A stretch of DNA of 64,000 nt from Bacteroidota bacterium (GTDB taxonomy: Bacteria > Bacteroidota > Bacteroidia > Flavobacteriales > Flavobacteriaceae), in contig JAJRRO010000039.1 of NCBI GenBank assembly GCA_024279425.1, positions 1 through 64,000 of the forward strand. Reading direction: 5' to 3'. The notes under the pieces are model-generated. The model saw nothing but the letters and a program-made list of their open reading frames with translations, searched no databases and was not told the DNA's origin. The position numbers were made by a program, and so were the translations under genes. Positions 43,031 through 52,572 of this stretch are shown in pieces. The first letter of the stretch is position 1; every line of letters starts with the position of its first letter.

Positions 43031-43618
43031 ATGTATAAAGTTTTTGTTAAAGAACTGCCTTTGATTTTAACAAATAAATTGTCCGAAACTTCAAATAGTA
43101 AGTACTTCTTATTGAATGGTGATGCAGTACAGGATGCTATTGAAAATCTATCCAGGAAAAAGCTTAGAGAGGCCTATATTTACCACCCAAATCACGAAGA
43201 AATATTAAAGAAATTTTGCAAAACCATCCCCAAAGAGGTAGCCGCAGGAGGTGTTGTCACGAATAAGGAGGGCAAAGTCCTGTTCATTTACAGGAATGAT
43301 AAATGGGATTTACCCAAAGGCAAATTGGATAAAGGTGAGAGTGTTGAGGAATGTGCGGTTCGCGAGGTAGAGGAAGAGACGGGAGTTAAGAAACTTAAAA
43401 TCGAGAATTTTCTTAAAACAACCTACCACATTTTTAAACGCAATGGTAAATATAAATTGAAAGAGGTTCACTGGTTTGCCATGAAAACTTCCTATGATGG
43501 TAAATTATCTGGTCAATTAAGTGAGGGGATAGAAAAGGTGAAGTGGAAAGGTCCTAAAAAAATCAAGAAGGCCCTGGAGAATTCCTATATAAATATTAAA
43601 TCGCTGTTCGGTGAATAA
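43031..43618 (+). CDS. Nudix hydrolase
   Basis: The 195-residue protein has an N-terminal region of about 65 residues with no known motif ([18 protein letters not shown]). A Nudix domain follows with [20 protein letters not shown] and the full Nudix box [23 protein letters not shown] (G-x5-E-x7-REVEEETG, read in parts). The metal-binding glutamates are intact. It hydrolyses a nucleoside diphosphate-linked compound; the substrate is unknown. It is divergent from pyrE with only six bases between start codons, so each promoter must lie within the other gene. Confidence 0.92.
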   Translation: MYKVFVKELPLILTNKLSETSNSKYFLLNGDAVQDAIENLSRKKLREAYIYHPNHEEILKKFCKTIPKEVAAGGVVTNKEGKVLFIYRNDKWDLPKGKLDKGESVEECAVREVEEETGVKKLKIENFLKTTYHIFKRNGKYKLKEVHWFAMKTSYDGKLSGQLSEGIEKVKWKGPKKIKKALENSYINIKSLFGE

Positions 43619-43667
43619 TCTAAGGGTTTTCCGATAAGGTCTGCCTTGTTGAATCTCTGTTTGTACA

Positions 43668-44072
43668 TCAGGCGGGTTTGGTAATATTTGCTATTTTCTC
43701 CATTCTAATGGGTTTCGTGTTAAAGGTTATTAAATGATGTGTTTTTTGGTTGTAAAATTCCCAACTCTCATAGTCAACAGGGTCAATCGATGAAGTAATA
43801 ATATTTATTCGAATATTATTTGCAATAGGCAATTCAACAAATTCCTCTAAAAACTGCCATCCATCCATAATGGGCATATTTATATCTAGAAATATAACCT
43901 CAGGTATGGCCTTGTTTGTCCGCAAAGCCTTTTTAATACCATCAATCGCCAGTCGACCATTGCCATAAGTGCTTATGGTATTGTACGCAACCGTATTGTC
44001 TAACATTTTTCGTATCCCGAAAACTGTTATGGCATCGTCATCAACAATAAAAATCGAGTTAATTTTTTTCAT
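43668..44072 (-). CDS. Single-domain response regulator
   Basis: The 134-residue receiver domain starts at the ATG at 44072. Acidic pocket residues are in IFIVDDDAI, the phosphorylation site is the Asp in VIFLDINMPIMDGW, the Thr/Ser position is in IITSS, and the Lys is in FNTKPI. There is no output domain. It overlaps the end of the multi-PAS kinase gene by 14 bases and is therefore its most likely partner. It probably acts by protein contact or in a phosphorelay. A TTG at 44075 is a less likely start. Confidence 0.9.
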   Translation of the reverse strand: MKKINSIFIVDDDAITVFGIRKMLDNTVAYNTISTYGNGRLAIDGIKKALRTNKAIPEVIFLDINMPIMDGWQFLEEFVELPIANNIRINIITSSIDPVDYESWEFYNQKTHHLITFNTKPIRMEKIANITKPA

Positions 44073-47061
44073 CAAAATATATATTAAATATGGTCCCTTT
44101 GTTTACTTCACTCTGAACAACAATTTTTCCGTTCATTGCTTCTATTTGGTTTTTGGTGATGTAGAGGCCAATTCCTCTGGCCTCGTCATTATTGTGGAAG
44201 GTCTTATACATGCCGAATAACTTATTGCCATATCTTTCAAGGTCTATGCCCAAGCCATTATCTTCAATACTCAAAATGGTATAACCATTACTCCTTTGGG
44301 TACTCAATTTTATTATGGGATTTCTTTTGGGAGATCTGAATTTTACTGCATTGGTAATGAAATTCATAAGAATACTGTCTACGTAAGCTGGGACAGCCGA
44401 TATGCTAACATCATCTTGAATTGTGTTTATCAATTTTGCCTTGTTGTTTTTGAGAAATGCTGAAAGATTTTGCTCTGTCCTGGCTATTTTGGCATTCAGG
44501 TTAACTGGTGTGTTTTTGATATTTACGTTTGAGCTAATTGCCAAGACCTCGTTTAGATTATCTAAAGTTTCCAAAAGATTGTCAGAAGCCTCGACCAGCA
44601 TTTTTATGATGTTCTCTTTTTCAGAATTGTCCTTTTCGTTGACCAAAAACTCTAATAGCATTGAGAAATTGGCCGTATGTGACCTTAGGTTGTGTGAGAC
44701 GATATGAGCAAAATTGATAAGTTTTTTGTTTTGTAAGGACGTAACGTTTATTAGCTGTCTAAGCTCTTCCTCTTTTTGTTTTATGTCTGAAATGTCAAGA
44801 CCTATTCCAACTAGGCCATTGACTCTTCCATCTTCCCCTTTCCAGGGGATTTTGGAAACTAAAAAATTGTAAGCAGTTCCATCTTTCTTCAGTATGATTT
44901 TTTCTTTCGCCAATATGGGCTTAAGGGAGTTCATGACCTGTAGATCTTCTTCTCTAGCTATTTGGGCAGATTCCTTATCATAAAATTCAAAGCCATCTTT
45001 TCCCAACAATTCTTTTGGAGAATCTACACCCATGAAATCACCTTCAGCTTTATTGACCAATATTTTTCTGGATTCAACATCTTTGATAAAGACCCTGAGG
45101 GGTAAATTGTCTATCAAAGTCCTCAACAACTCCTGTTCCTCTCGAATCTGTCTTTCTTTCTTTTCCGATTCTGAGATATCCTGAACAATGGCCCAGACCA
45201 ACTTCCTCCTTTTTTCACCAATAATCAGCGATTTATTTATAATGACAGGGTAATGGCTACCATCTTTTCGAACATATTTTTCTTCAACTGGTCCAAAGGT
45301 TCCATGAGATTCAAGCTCATGTGTAATTTCATTTTTGATTCTTTCAGACTTGTTGGCAAGAAGATCATAACACTTGATTTCAGCAATGCTGTTCTTATCA
45401 TAACCTGTGGTGGTTATGAAGGCAGGGTTAAAGTCTAAAATTTCTCCGGTTTCAAAGTCATAAAGAAAATAGCTTACTGGGGATAGCTCGTAAAGTGTTC
45501 TAAACTTTTGTTCGCTTTCCTTTAATTTTTCCCTAGAAGCTACCATTTCAGTTATCATTCGCCCTTCTGCCAAAAGAGAAACAACCTTGTTAGCTTCATT
45601 GTAAATGGGCTTTAAGGAAAAATCTACGGGAACCTGTTCCTTGTTTTTATCAAGGACCATAATTTCACTTCGCATGAACTGACCCTTGGCTGCAGCTTGG
45701 ACTATTTGCTTTAGTCCAGCCTTGATGAAGTCAGGTACGGGCCACCAATAAGCATCCCAGAATTTTTTACCTATAATATCATCGGTTTTTAAATCCGCAA
45801 AATCCAGTGCGGTATCGTTAATCTCAATAAAGGTTCCATCAACGCTAAGAATTCCGGTAAATTGATATGAAGAATTAAAAATGCTTCTGAAATTTCTTTC
45901 TTTCTCCTCCAGGTCTTTTTGTGCCTTGCGCTTTTCACTGATATCGATGCTCATTCCAATTAAGCCTTCTACTTCATTGTTTTCATTAAGAAGAGGTATT
46001 TTGGAAGTCAAGAATGTAGTAACGGTACCGTCATTCTTAATACTGATGTCTTCTTTGTTAAGTACGGGTTTTTGTAATTTCATTACCTCGAGATCATCTT
46101 TTCTAAAACTCGAAGCTGTTTTAAAATCATAAAATTCGAAATCATTCTTGCCTATTATTTCACTTTCATCTTTGACACCGCAAAAGTCAATCTCTGATTT
46201 ATTGACCAATACTTTTCTAGATTCAAGGTCCTTGATAAATACGTTCAAAGGTAAATTATCTATTAAGGTCCTGAGGAGACGCTCGTTTTCCCTTGTTTTT
46301 ATTTCTGCTGTCACCTGATCGTTAATATCTTGAAAACTGCCTAAAAGACCAATGAATTTGCCATTTTTAAAGAGTGGTCTTCCAGCCGCAATAATCCATA
46401 TTTCATTGCCTTTAGCCGTATTCAATTGTAACTTTTCCTTCCAAGGGGTGCCTTCCCGCATGGCATTGTCAATAGCCATGGAAATAGTATTTCTACTGTA
46501 ACCATTTTTGTAAAAATTAATTGCAGTATCGATGTTGGGAACGAAATCCATTGGAACCTCATGAATGGTTTTGGTCATATTGCACCAAATTAAATTATCT
46601 TTTACTGCATCGTATTCCCAAGTTCCAATTTTGGCGATTTCTGCTTTTTCGTCAAAAAGCGCTTCTAGTTTCTCAAGTTTTAGTTCATTAAGCACTCTTT
46701 GTGTAATATCTTCGGTTTGAACAATAACTCCTATAATATTTTCTAACTCATCATACCAGGGTATATTAATCCATTCAAACCATTTTTCATTATGGCTTTT
46801 GTCATTATAGTTTTGTATACCTACCTCACTGGTTTTACCTTTAAGACATTCTTTTAGGAGCATTTGCCACTTTTCGTCTGTATTTTTAAAAAGTTGTTTT
46901 AAATTCTTGCCAGTTACATTTCTATCGGAAAACTCAAAATAATCAATCCACTTGTCCGAGGCATGGACTATTTCAAGCTTATTATTCAAAAAGGCGGTGG
47001 CCTTTGGCAATTGTTTTATGAGGTAATTACTAGTACTCTCTCTTGCTCCTTTCAGCATCAT
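44059..47061 (-). CDS. Cytoplasmic multi-PAS sensor histidine kinase
   Basis: From the ATG at 47061 the protein is 1000 residues (the frame extends to a GTG at 47178). There is no membrane helix. About six PAS domains occur in series; the third (about 45920-46285) and the sixth (about 44775-45135) are close copies, both starting LLRTLIDNLPLxVFIKDxESRK. The kinase core has the H-box FAHIVSHNLRSHTANFS and then HATPase_c with NFITNAVKF, DNGLGIDLERYG and GIGLYITKNQI. It would sense small ligands, redox state or light through PAS cofactors and pass phosphate to the overlapping single-domain regulator. Confidence 0.9.
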   Translation of the reverse strand: MMLKGARESTSNYLIKQLPKATAFLNNKLEIVHASDKWIDYFEFSDRNVTGKNLKQLFKNTDEKWQMLLKECLKGKTSEVGIQNYNDKSHNEKWFEWINIPWYDELENIIGVIVQTEDITQRVLNELKLEKLEALFDEKAEIAKIGTWEYDAVKDNLIWCNMTKTIHEVPMDFVPNIDTAINFYKNGYSRNTISMAIDNAMREGTPWKEKLQLNTAKGNEIWIIAAGRPLFKNGKFIGLLGSFQDINDQVTAEIKTRENERLLRTLIDNLPLNVFIKDLESRKVLVNKSEIDFCGVKDESEIIGKNDFEFYDFKTASSFRKDDLEVMKLQKPVLNKEDISIKNDGTVTTFLTSKIPLLNENNEVEGLIGMSIDISEKRKAQKDLEEKERNFRSIFNSSYQFTGILSVDGTFIEINDTALDFADLKTDDIIGKKFWDAYWWPVPDFIKAGLKQIVQAAAKGQFMRSEIMVLDKNKEQVPVDFSLKPIYNEANKVVSLLAEGRMITEMVASREKLKESEQKFRTLYELSPVSYFLYDFETGEILDFNPAFITTTGYDKNSIAEIKCYDLLANKSERIKNEITHELESHGTFGPVEEKYVRKDGSHYPVIINKSLIIGEKRRKLVWAIVQDISESEKKERQIREEQELLRTLIDNLPLRVFIKDVESRKILVNKAEGDFMGVDSPKELLGKDGFEFYDKESAQIAREEDLQVMNSLKPILAKEKIILKKDGTAYNFLVSKIPWKGEDGRVNGLVGIGLDISDIKQKEEELRQLINVTSLQNKKLINFAHIVSHNLRSHTANFSMLLEFLVNEKDNSEKENIIKMLVEASDNLLETLDNLNEVLAISSNVNIKNTPVNLNAKIARTEQNLSAFLKNNKAKLINTIQDDVSISAVPAYVDSILMNFITNAVKFRSPKRNPIIKLSTQRSNGYTILSIEDNGLGIDLERYGNKLFGMYKTFHNNDEARGIGLYITKNQIEAMNGKIVVQSEVNKGTIFNIYFDEKN

Positions 47062-47295
47062 GTGGTAATTTCTTACTAATGTAATCTGATTTTCCAACTT
47101 TACTAAAGGTTTGTTGTGAATATTGCCAAACTCGTTGTGTAAGTGCAAAATACAGGCGCAAAGATTTGACGAAATCACAAAAGAAAGAATAGTCCTACTA
47201 AATTAACGATATATGGTCAAATAGAAAAGAATAATTAAAAAAACTTAGTATTACACAGAATAAATGAAACCCAGATTTAAGTAGGAAAAATAAAT

Positions 47296-47751
47296 TTATT
47301 TCGTCCTTACAGCTTCTGGCACCAATCCTGAATAATCCCCTCCATTCCTAATGACATCACGAACAATCGAAGAACTAATATAGGATTTACCCGAAGAGGT
47401 AAGAAGAAAGACGGTTTCGATCTCTGAAAGTTTTCTGTTCGTATGGGCAATGGCTTTTTCAAATTCGAAATCTGCGGGATTCCTTAATCCACGCAAAATA
47501 AAATTAGCATTGACCTTTTTGCAAAAATCCACGGTTAGACCTTCATAGGTCAAAACTTTTATTTTAGGCTCATTTTCAAAGGACTTGGAGATAAAACCAA
47601 GACGTTGTTCGAGGGTAAACATATATTTTTTATCTACATTGACACCTACAGCAATTATAAGTTCATCAAAAAGGGGTATACCTCTTATGATAATGTCGTG
47701 ATGACCTAAGGTAAGGGGATCAAAGGAGCCAGGGAATATTGCACGTCTCAT
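47296..47751 (-). CDS. coaD: Phosphopantetheine adenylyltransferase
   Basis: The 151-residue enzyme makes dephospho-CoA from 4'-phosphopantetheine and ATP. It has the nucleotidyltransferase motif AIFPGSFDPLTLGHHDII (TxGH form) at residues 4-21, the conserved RGLRNPADFEFE and the ISSSIVRDVIRNGGDYSGLVP end. Length is normal. It follows ddl on the same strand after 9 bases. Confidence 0.97.
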   Translation of the reverse strand: MRRAIFPGSFDPLTLGHHDIIIRGIPLFDELIIAVGVNVDKKYMFTLEQRLGFISKSFENEPKIKVLTYEGLTVDFCKKVNANFILRGLRNPADFEFEKAIAHTNRKLSEIETVFLLTSSGKSYISSSIVRDVIRNGGDYSGLVPEAVRTK

Positions 47752-47760
47752 AGTATAAAG

Positions 47761-48744
47761 TTAGGGGTTTTTGGGTAAAATTTCCTCTATAGCACTCTCG
47801 AACAATTTAGAAAGTGATATTCCGGCTACCTTTGCTTGTTGCGGCAAGATACTTTCCATAGTCAATCCTGGGGTGGTGTTCATTTCCAGCATATACGGCT
47901 CATCGTTCAGGAATATAAATTCGCTTCGTGAAAATCCTTTGACTTTTAATACCTCGTAGGCACGTTTTGCCATTTGAACTACCTTTGTTTCCTGTTCAGA
48001 GGAAATTCGTGCAGGAGTAATTTCTTGTGACTTACCTTCGTATTTGGCTTCGTAATCAAAAAAATCATTCTCTGTGACAATTTCAGTAATCGGAAGTACT
48101 TTAGTCTCTCCGTTATATTTTATAACGCCAACAGACACTTCGATACCATCTAAAAATCCTTCAATGATAATCTCATCATCCTCTTTGTACGCATTTTCAA
48201 TAGCGAATTTTAACTGTTCTTTTTTATACACTTTGGATATTCCATAACTACTACCTGCCTTGTTGGCCTTTACGAAACAGGGTAGCCCTACTTTTTCGAT
48301 GATGGCTTCTTCGTTGATTTGGTCGCCAAAATTTAAGTAATAAGAAGGGGCCGATTTAATTCCGTAAGGCCTTAAAACACTGAGCAGATCTCGCTTGTTA
48401 AAGGTCAAAGCCGCCTGATAGTAGTCGCAAGAGGTTTGGGGTATATTCAACAGATTTAAATAAGCCTGCATTAACCCATCCTCGCCCGGCGTACCATGGA
48501 TGGCATTGAAAACACAGTCGAAAATAACAGTTTTTCCATCGACCGTAACAGAAAAATCATGCTTATTCACCTGATGTTCTGTTTCATCTTCATCAACATA
48601 GACCCATTTATCCTTTAAAATATGGATGCGAAAGCTATCATACTTCTCTTTGTTCAAATAGTTGTGCACTACATTACCACTTTTTAGCGAAATATGATAC
48701 TCGTTGGAGTAACCGCCCATTATGATGGCCACTTTTTTCTTCAT
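47761..48744 (-). CDS. ddl: D-alanine--D-alanine ligase
   Basis: The 327-residue ATP-grasp enzyme joins two D-alanines for peptidoglycan. It has AIIMGGYSNEYHISLKSG (the EYxIS active-site form), FNAIHGTPGEDGLMQAYL, LPCFVKANKAGSSYGISKV for the ATP loop, and the metal site FSRSEFIF...PYMLEMNTTPGLT. Length and order are normal. It is co-directional with coaD and divergent from the PASTA gene. Confidence 0.97.
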   Translation of the reverse strand: MKKKVAIIMGGYSNEYHISLKSGNVVHNYLNKEKYDSFRIHILKDKWVYVDEDETEHQVNKHDFSVTVDGKTVIFDCVFNAIHGTPGEDGLMQAYLNLLNIPQTSCDYYQAALTFNKRDLLSVLRPYGIKSAPSYYLNFGDQINEEAIIEKVGLPCFVKANKAGSSYGISKVYKKEQLKFAIENAYKEDDEIIIEGFLDGIEVSVGVIKYNGETKVLPITEIVTENDFFDYEAKYEGKSQEITPARISSEQETKVVQMAKRAYEVLKVKGFSRSEFIFLNDEPYMLEMNTTPGLTMESILPQQAKVAGISLSKLFESAIEEILPKNP

Positions 48745-48925
48745 ATTTGTTGGTGTATATAGGTCATTAAAAATGAATATTGGTAATTCAAAGTAAAGAA
48801 AAAAGCAATCGGTTTTACACCATATTTTTGTTTTTTTTGATTATTAGAATTGCTAATTGTGGGAGTACTCGGGCTATTTAACCAACATTTGGGACTGTTA
48901 CAGCTCTTAATTTTACCCCATTTCC

Positions 48926-48933
48926 TATATTTG
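48926..48933 (+). promoter_or_regulatory. -7 box (TATATTTG) before the PASTA gene
   Basis: TATATTTG matches TAnnTTTG and ends 21 bases before the ATG at 48955. A TTTG is present at 48888 but is too far away (34 bases) for a standard -33 element. Confidence 0.4.
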
Positions 48934-48954
48934 CAGGGTTAATTACGTTATTGC

Positions 48955-49542
48955 ATGATGAATTTTTTCAATTTTTTGCGAAGTAAGACTTTTTTAATTC
49001 AGCTAGGTCTGGCATTCATTGCTTCGGTACTTTTGGTGTTTTTGGTATTGCGATGGTTGAATAGTTCTACAAATCATGGAGAATTCGTCGAAGTCCCTAA
49101 CTTCGCTAAAATGTCGGTAATGGGTATGCGTAAGGCTGTTGAAGATGCAGGTTTGCGTTACGAGGTATTGGATTCGGCCAACTACAATCCAGATTACCCT
49201 AAATTTTCAATCATTGAGCAAGACCCAAAAGCTGGGAATAAGGTAAAGGAGAATAGAAAAATATATTTCACAGTTAACCCTTCAGGATATAAAAAGGTAA
49301 CTGTACCGGATATAATTCAGGTTACCCAGCGTAATGCGGCTTCTATGTTGAAAGCAGTTGGCTTGGATGTGCAACGTGTTACCTATGTTGATGAACTGGG
49401 CAAGGATATGGTATACTCTATTAAGCACAAGGGCAAGTATGTAAAGCCAGGGGATAAACTTCCCAAGACTTCGAAAGTAGAATTGGTCTGCGGTAATGGT
49501 ACAATTCCAGACCGGGCTCAAATCAAGGCAGATTCAGAGTAG
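48955..49542 (+). CDS. PASTA domain membrane protein
   Basis: The 195-residue protein has one membrane helix (residues about 13-34, LIQLGLAFIASVLLVFLVLRW) and two PASTA domains: VPNFAKMSVMGMRKAVEDAGL...IIEQDPKAG and VPDIIQVTQRNAASMLKAVGL...KHKGKYVKPG. PASTA domains bind peptidoglycan fragments, so it probably links cell-wall state to the membrane. It has no kinase domain. It lies next to ddl and is followed by rluD after 3 bases. Confidence 0.9.
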   Translation: MMNFFNFLRSKTFLIQLGLAFIASVLLVFLVLRWLNSSTNHGEFVEVPNFAKMSVMGMRKAVEDAGLRYEVLDSANYNPDYPKFSIIEQDPKAGNKVKENRKIYFTVNPSGYKKVTVPDIIQVTQRNAASMLKAVGLDVQRVTYVDELGKDMVYSIKHKGKYVKPGDKLPKTSKVELVCGNGTIPDRAQIKADSE

Positions 49543-49545
49543 CAT

Positions 49546-50577
49546 ATGGAGCCTATTCAGAACTCAGGACCAAGTGAGGATGAACTCTTTGAACATCATA
49601 GGTTTAAGGCATCTAAAGGTCAAGAACCACTGAGGGTGGACAAATTTTTAATGAATTTTATTGAAAACGCCACTCGCAACAAAATACAACAAGCTGCCAA
49701 AGATGGTCATATTTGGGTAAATGAAACTGTAGTAAAACAAAATTACAAGGTAAAGGCCGATGATGAGGTAAAAGTACTTTTTGAGCACCCTCCGCACGAA
49801 CTTTTACTTACCCCCGAAGACATACCCTTGGATATTGTCTATGAAGATGCTGCGCTACTTGTGGTCAATAAACCGGCGGGTATGGTTGTACACCCTGGAC
49901 ATGGTAATTATTCAGGAACCTTGATAAATGCCCTTTTATATCATATCAAGGATTTGCCGACCAACAGCAATGAAAGACCTGGCCTGGTACACCGAATTGA
50001 TAAGGATACCTCTGGACTTTTGGTAGTGGCCAAGACCGAAGCTGCCATGACACATTTGGCCAAACAGTTTTTTGATAAGACTTCTACAAGGGAATATGTG
50101 GCACTGGTCTGGGGCAATATTGAAGACGAAAACGGAACTGTTGAAGGACACATAGCTCGAAACCCCAAAAATAGGTTGCAAATGCAGGTTTTCCCTGAGG
50201 GTAATCAAGGTAAGGAAGCAATAACCCATTATTCAGTGTTGGAGCGTTTGGGATATGTTACTTTGGCGTCTTGTAAACTGGAAACTGGTCGTACACATCA
50301 AATTCGCGTACACATGAAATATATTGGTCATACGCTTTTTAATGACGAAAGATATGGGGGTGATAAGGTCTTGAAGGGTACTACGTTCACCAAGTACAAA
50401 CAGTTTGTCGACAATGCCTTTAAGATATTACCTAGACAAGCTTTGCATGCGAAAACCTTGGGATTTGTTCACCCAGTAAGTGGTGAGTCCATGAAGTTCA
50501 ATTCAGAAATCCCGGATGATATGGCCAATTGTATTGCAAAATGGAGGGACTATGTAAAGCATAGCGGTAAAGAATAA
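49546..50577 (+). CDS. rluD: 23S rRNA pseudouridine synthase, RluD type
   Basis: The 343-residue protein has an N-terminal S4 domain (LRVDKFLMNFIENATRNKIQ and VKQNYKVKADDEV) and the RluA-family catalytic domain. It contains KPAGMVVHPGHGNYSGTLIN, the catalytic Asp in HRIDKDTSGLLVVAK (about residues 146-160), and LETGRTHQIRVHMKYIGH. S4 plus the HPGHGN form favours RluD, which modifies helix 69 of 23S rRNA. It is translated with the PASTA gene and followed by a likely terminator. Confidence 0.93.
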   Translation: MEPIQNSGPSEDELFEHHRFKASKGQEPLRVDKFLMNFIENATRNKIQQAAKDGHIWVNETVVKQNYKVKADDEVKVLFEHPPHELLLTPEDIPLDIVYEDAALLVVNKPAGMVVHPGHGNYSGTLINALLYHIKDLPTNSNERPGLVHRIDKDTSGLLVVAKTEAAMTHLAKQFFDKTSTREYVALVWGNIEDENGTVEGHIARNPKNRLQMQVFPEGNQGKEAITHYSVLERLGYVTLASCKLETGRTHQIRVHMKYIGHTLFNDERYGGDKVLKGTTFTKYKQFVDNAFKILPRQALHAKTLGFVHPVSGESMKFNSEIPDDMANCIAKWRDYVKHSGKE

Positions 50578-50614
50578 ATTTCCTCTATTTTAGAATCAAA
50601 AAGTACTTTTCGGC

Positions 50615-50645
50615 AAGGATAGGATTGTCCAAGAATCCTTTTTAC
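50615..50645 (+). terminator. Probable terminator after rluD
   Basis: AAGGAT at 50615-50620 pairs with ATCCTT at 50635-50640, and a run of five T spans the end of the stem. The loop is 14 bases. The stem is short, so strength is uncertain. Confidence 0.5.
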
Positions 50646-50668
50646 ATTTATACATAAAATAAGTTGAT

Positions 50669-51430
50669 ATGAAGATTGTTATCTCTCCGGCCAAGTCGCT
50701 GGATTTTGAAAGTGAATTGCCAACAAAAAGATATTCACAGCCTCAATTTTTAGAGCAAGCAGAGAAACTTAATAAGGTTTTGGTTAAGAAAAGGCCAAGT
50801 GCTTTATCAAAACTTATGGGAATTTCGAATAATTTGGCCCAACTCAATTGGGAGCGCAATCAAAAATTTTCAACTCCATTTGATCCAACTAATGCCAGGC
50901 CTGCACTATATGCGTTTAATGGAGACGTATATCAGGGATTGGATGCGTATTCAATTCCCGAGACTAAATTGGATCAATTGCAGGACACACTTCGAATTCT
51001 TTCAGGCCTTTATGGATTATTAAGGCCATTAGATTTGATACAACCCTATAGGTTGGAAATGGGGACCCAGTTAAAATTTGAGCGAAAAAAAAATCTTTAT
51101 GAGTTTTGGAAAAAACAATTGACCGAAGCACTTAATTCTGAATTGGAGGAGGATGGGTTGTTTATTAATTTGGCAAGCAATGAATACTTTGGTGCTGTAG
51201 ACGAAAAGCAACTCAAGGTGCCTGTGATTACGCCTGTCTTCAAGGATTGGAAGAATGACAAGTTAAAGGTTATAAGTTTCTTTGCAAAAAAAGCCAGAGG
51301 CTCTATGGTGAGATATATTCTAAATACTGATGCCAGGACTTTAGAAGATATTAAGGGGTTTAACTTAGACGACTATATTTTTAGCCAAGAACATACACTT
51401 AAAGAGAACCAGCCTGTATTTATAAGATAG
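50669..51430 (+). CDS. yaaA: Peroxide stress protein YaaA (DUF328)
   Basis: The 253-residue protein has the YaaA start [19 protein letters not shown] and the conserved [43 protein letters not shown] (read in parts), INLASNEYF and [12 protein letters not shown]. The family lowers free iron and DNA damage under peroxide stress, and has a fold with a DNA-binding helix-hairpin-helix. It stands alone after rluD. Confidence 0.95.
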   Translation: MKIVISPAKSLDFESELPTKRYSQPQFLEQAEKLNKVLVKKRPSALSKLMGISNNLAQLNWERNQKFSTPFDPTNARPALYAFNGDVYQGLDAYSIPETKLDQLQDTLRILSGLYGLLRPLDLIQPYRLEMGTQLKFERKKNLYEFWKKQLTEALNSELEEDGLFINLASNEYFGAVDEKQLKVPVITPVFKDWKNDKLKVISFFAKKARGSMVRYILNTDARTLEDIKGFNLDDYIFSQEHTLKENQPVFIR

Positions 51431-51481
51431 CCTATTTCTTTAGGACGCTTTTTTGATATTGACCTAAACCTTGTCTAGTTG

Positions 51482-51610
51482 CTACTTTTTCTTCTTAGCA
51501 GTAGTTTTCTTAGTTGCTGTAACTGGTTTTAAAGCTTTTTTGAGTCTTCTTACGCCATAAGATCTGTTTGCAATTTTGCCACGCCTAGTTTTAATATCGC
51601 CCTTTCCCAT
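51482..51610 (-). CDS. 30S ribosomal protein THX
   Basis: A 42-residue, strongly basic protein is read from the ATG at 51610 to the TAG at 51482. It begins MGKGDIKTRRGKIANRSYGV and continues RRLKKAL, which matches the THX pattern (MGKGDxKTRRGKI...SYGVRR) known from Thermus and annotated across Bacteroidota. The tail is alternating T, A and K. THX sits in a pocket at the top of the 30S head and stabilises it. The gene is too short for usual ORF cut-offs. Confidence 0.88.
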   Translation of the reverse strand: MGKGDIKTRRGKIANRSYGVRRLKKALKPVTATKKTTAKKKK

Positions 51611-51720
51611 AGTATGATTCTTATAATTTCTTAAAATTACTCATTTACCCATAAATTATCAACAAAAGGAAGATATCTTTGAGCAGAGCATAGTTTTTTA
51701 TTCATCCATTAAAAGTAGAG

Positions 51721-52389
51721 TTGTTCTTACATAGTCATCCATATGAACCTTTTCTTTTTGAAGAAGCCACGAAGTTGATCGTAGGTACATTGCCCCCTCC
51801 AAGGTTTACAACACAGGAACTGAGAGAGGGCGATGTTAATTTTTGTTATGGCAGTAGGGATGGACAATTATGGCCAATTCTGGATCGCATTTTTGAATTG
51901 AATCTAAAATATGAAACTACGAAGGAGGCTATCTTGGAAAGAAAGCGATTTCTAAAGGAAAGAAAAATTGGGATATGCGACATAGTGGAAAGTGCACAAC
52001 GATCTAAGATTGATGCCTCCGATTTGGGAATGAGGAATGTGAGGCTTCGAGATTTAATGAGCTATTTATACCAATATCCAAACATAAAAATGCTATTGTT
52101 TACAGGAGGAAATAGTAAAAATGGACCAGAATTTTTTTTTCGAAAACTTGCAAAAATCAAAGGAATTCAACTTAAAATGATTGATGGTCAAGTACCAAGG
52201 ATTCACCAATTTACGCTTCCTTCTGAAAATGGATTAGAGAGAATAATCAAGACAGCATCACTCACAGCTCCGTCAGGTGCGGCTAACAGAGCTGTTGGTG
52301 GCTTACAGTCCTATAAAAACCTCAAGGCAAAGGATTTTTTATTCAATACCATAGATTTTAGGGTGTTACAATACGCTCCATTTTTTTAA
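51721..52389 (+). CDS. Uracil-DNA glycosylase superfamily protein
   Basis: The 222-residue protein fits the UDG fold of the Mug/DNA-deoxyinosine glycosylase branch. It has KLIVGTLPPPRF (motif 1 like GxxPG), FCYGSRDGQLWPIL (in place of YYxxPxNxFW), RKIGICDIVESAQRSKIDASD and, near the C-terminus, TAPSGAANRAVGG (in place of the PSxSPAN-type motif 2). The usual catalytic acid or amide in motif 1 is not obvious, so activity is uncertain. The start appears to be a TTG at 51721 (LFLHSHPYEPF). It is divergent from THX. Confidence 0.75.
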   Translation: MFLHSHPYEPFLFEEATKLIVGTLPPPRFTTQELREGDVNFCYGSRDGQLWPILDRIFELNLKYETTKEAILERKRFLKERKIGICDIVESAQRSKIDASDLGMRNVRLRDLMSYLYQYPNIKMLLFTGGNSKNGPEFFFRKLAKIKGIQLKMIDGQVPRIHQFTLPSENGLERIIKTASLTAPSGAANRAVGGLQSYKNLKAKDFLFNTIDFRVLQYAPFF

Positions 52390-52572
52390 ACCTCCCACTT
52401 TTGAAAAGTTCAAATAATGTTCAGGGTTCTGTTGGTTTTGTAGTATCTGTACCGTATTTTGTTAATTGCAAAGAATAACAAATTGCCATGAAGTAAATAT
52501 CCCGATATTTGTAGGCTTTTGAAGTGGTTAAAATCCTGACCAAATAGAAATGGGGAAAACGATTACAAGTTT

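Noticed and set aside
47062-47178. GTG start for the multi-PAS kinase
   Set aside because: The extra 39 residues (with CACILHLHNEFGNIHNK) look unlike coding sequence for this family. The ATG at 47061 is simpler, although this is not certain.
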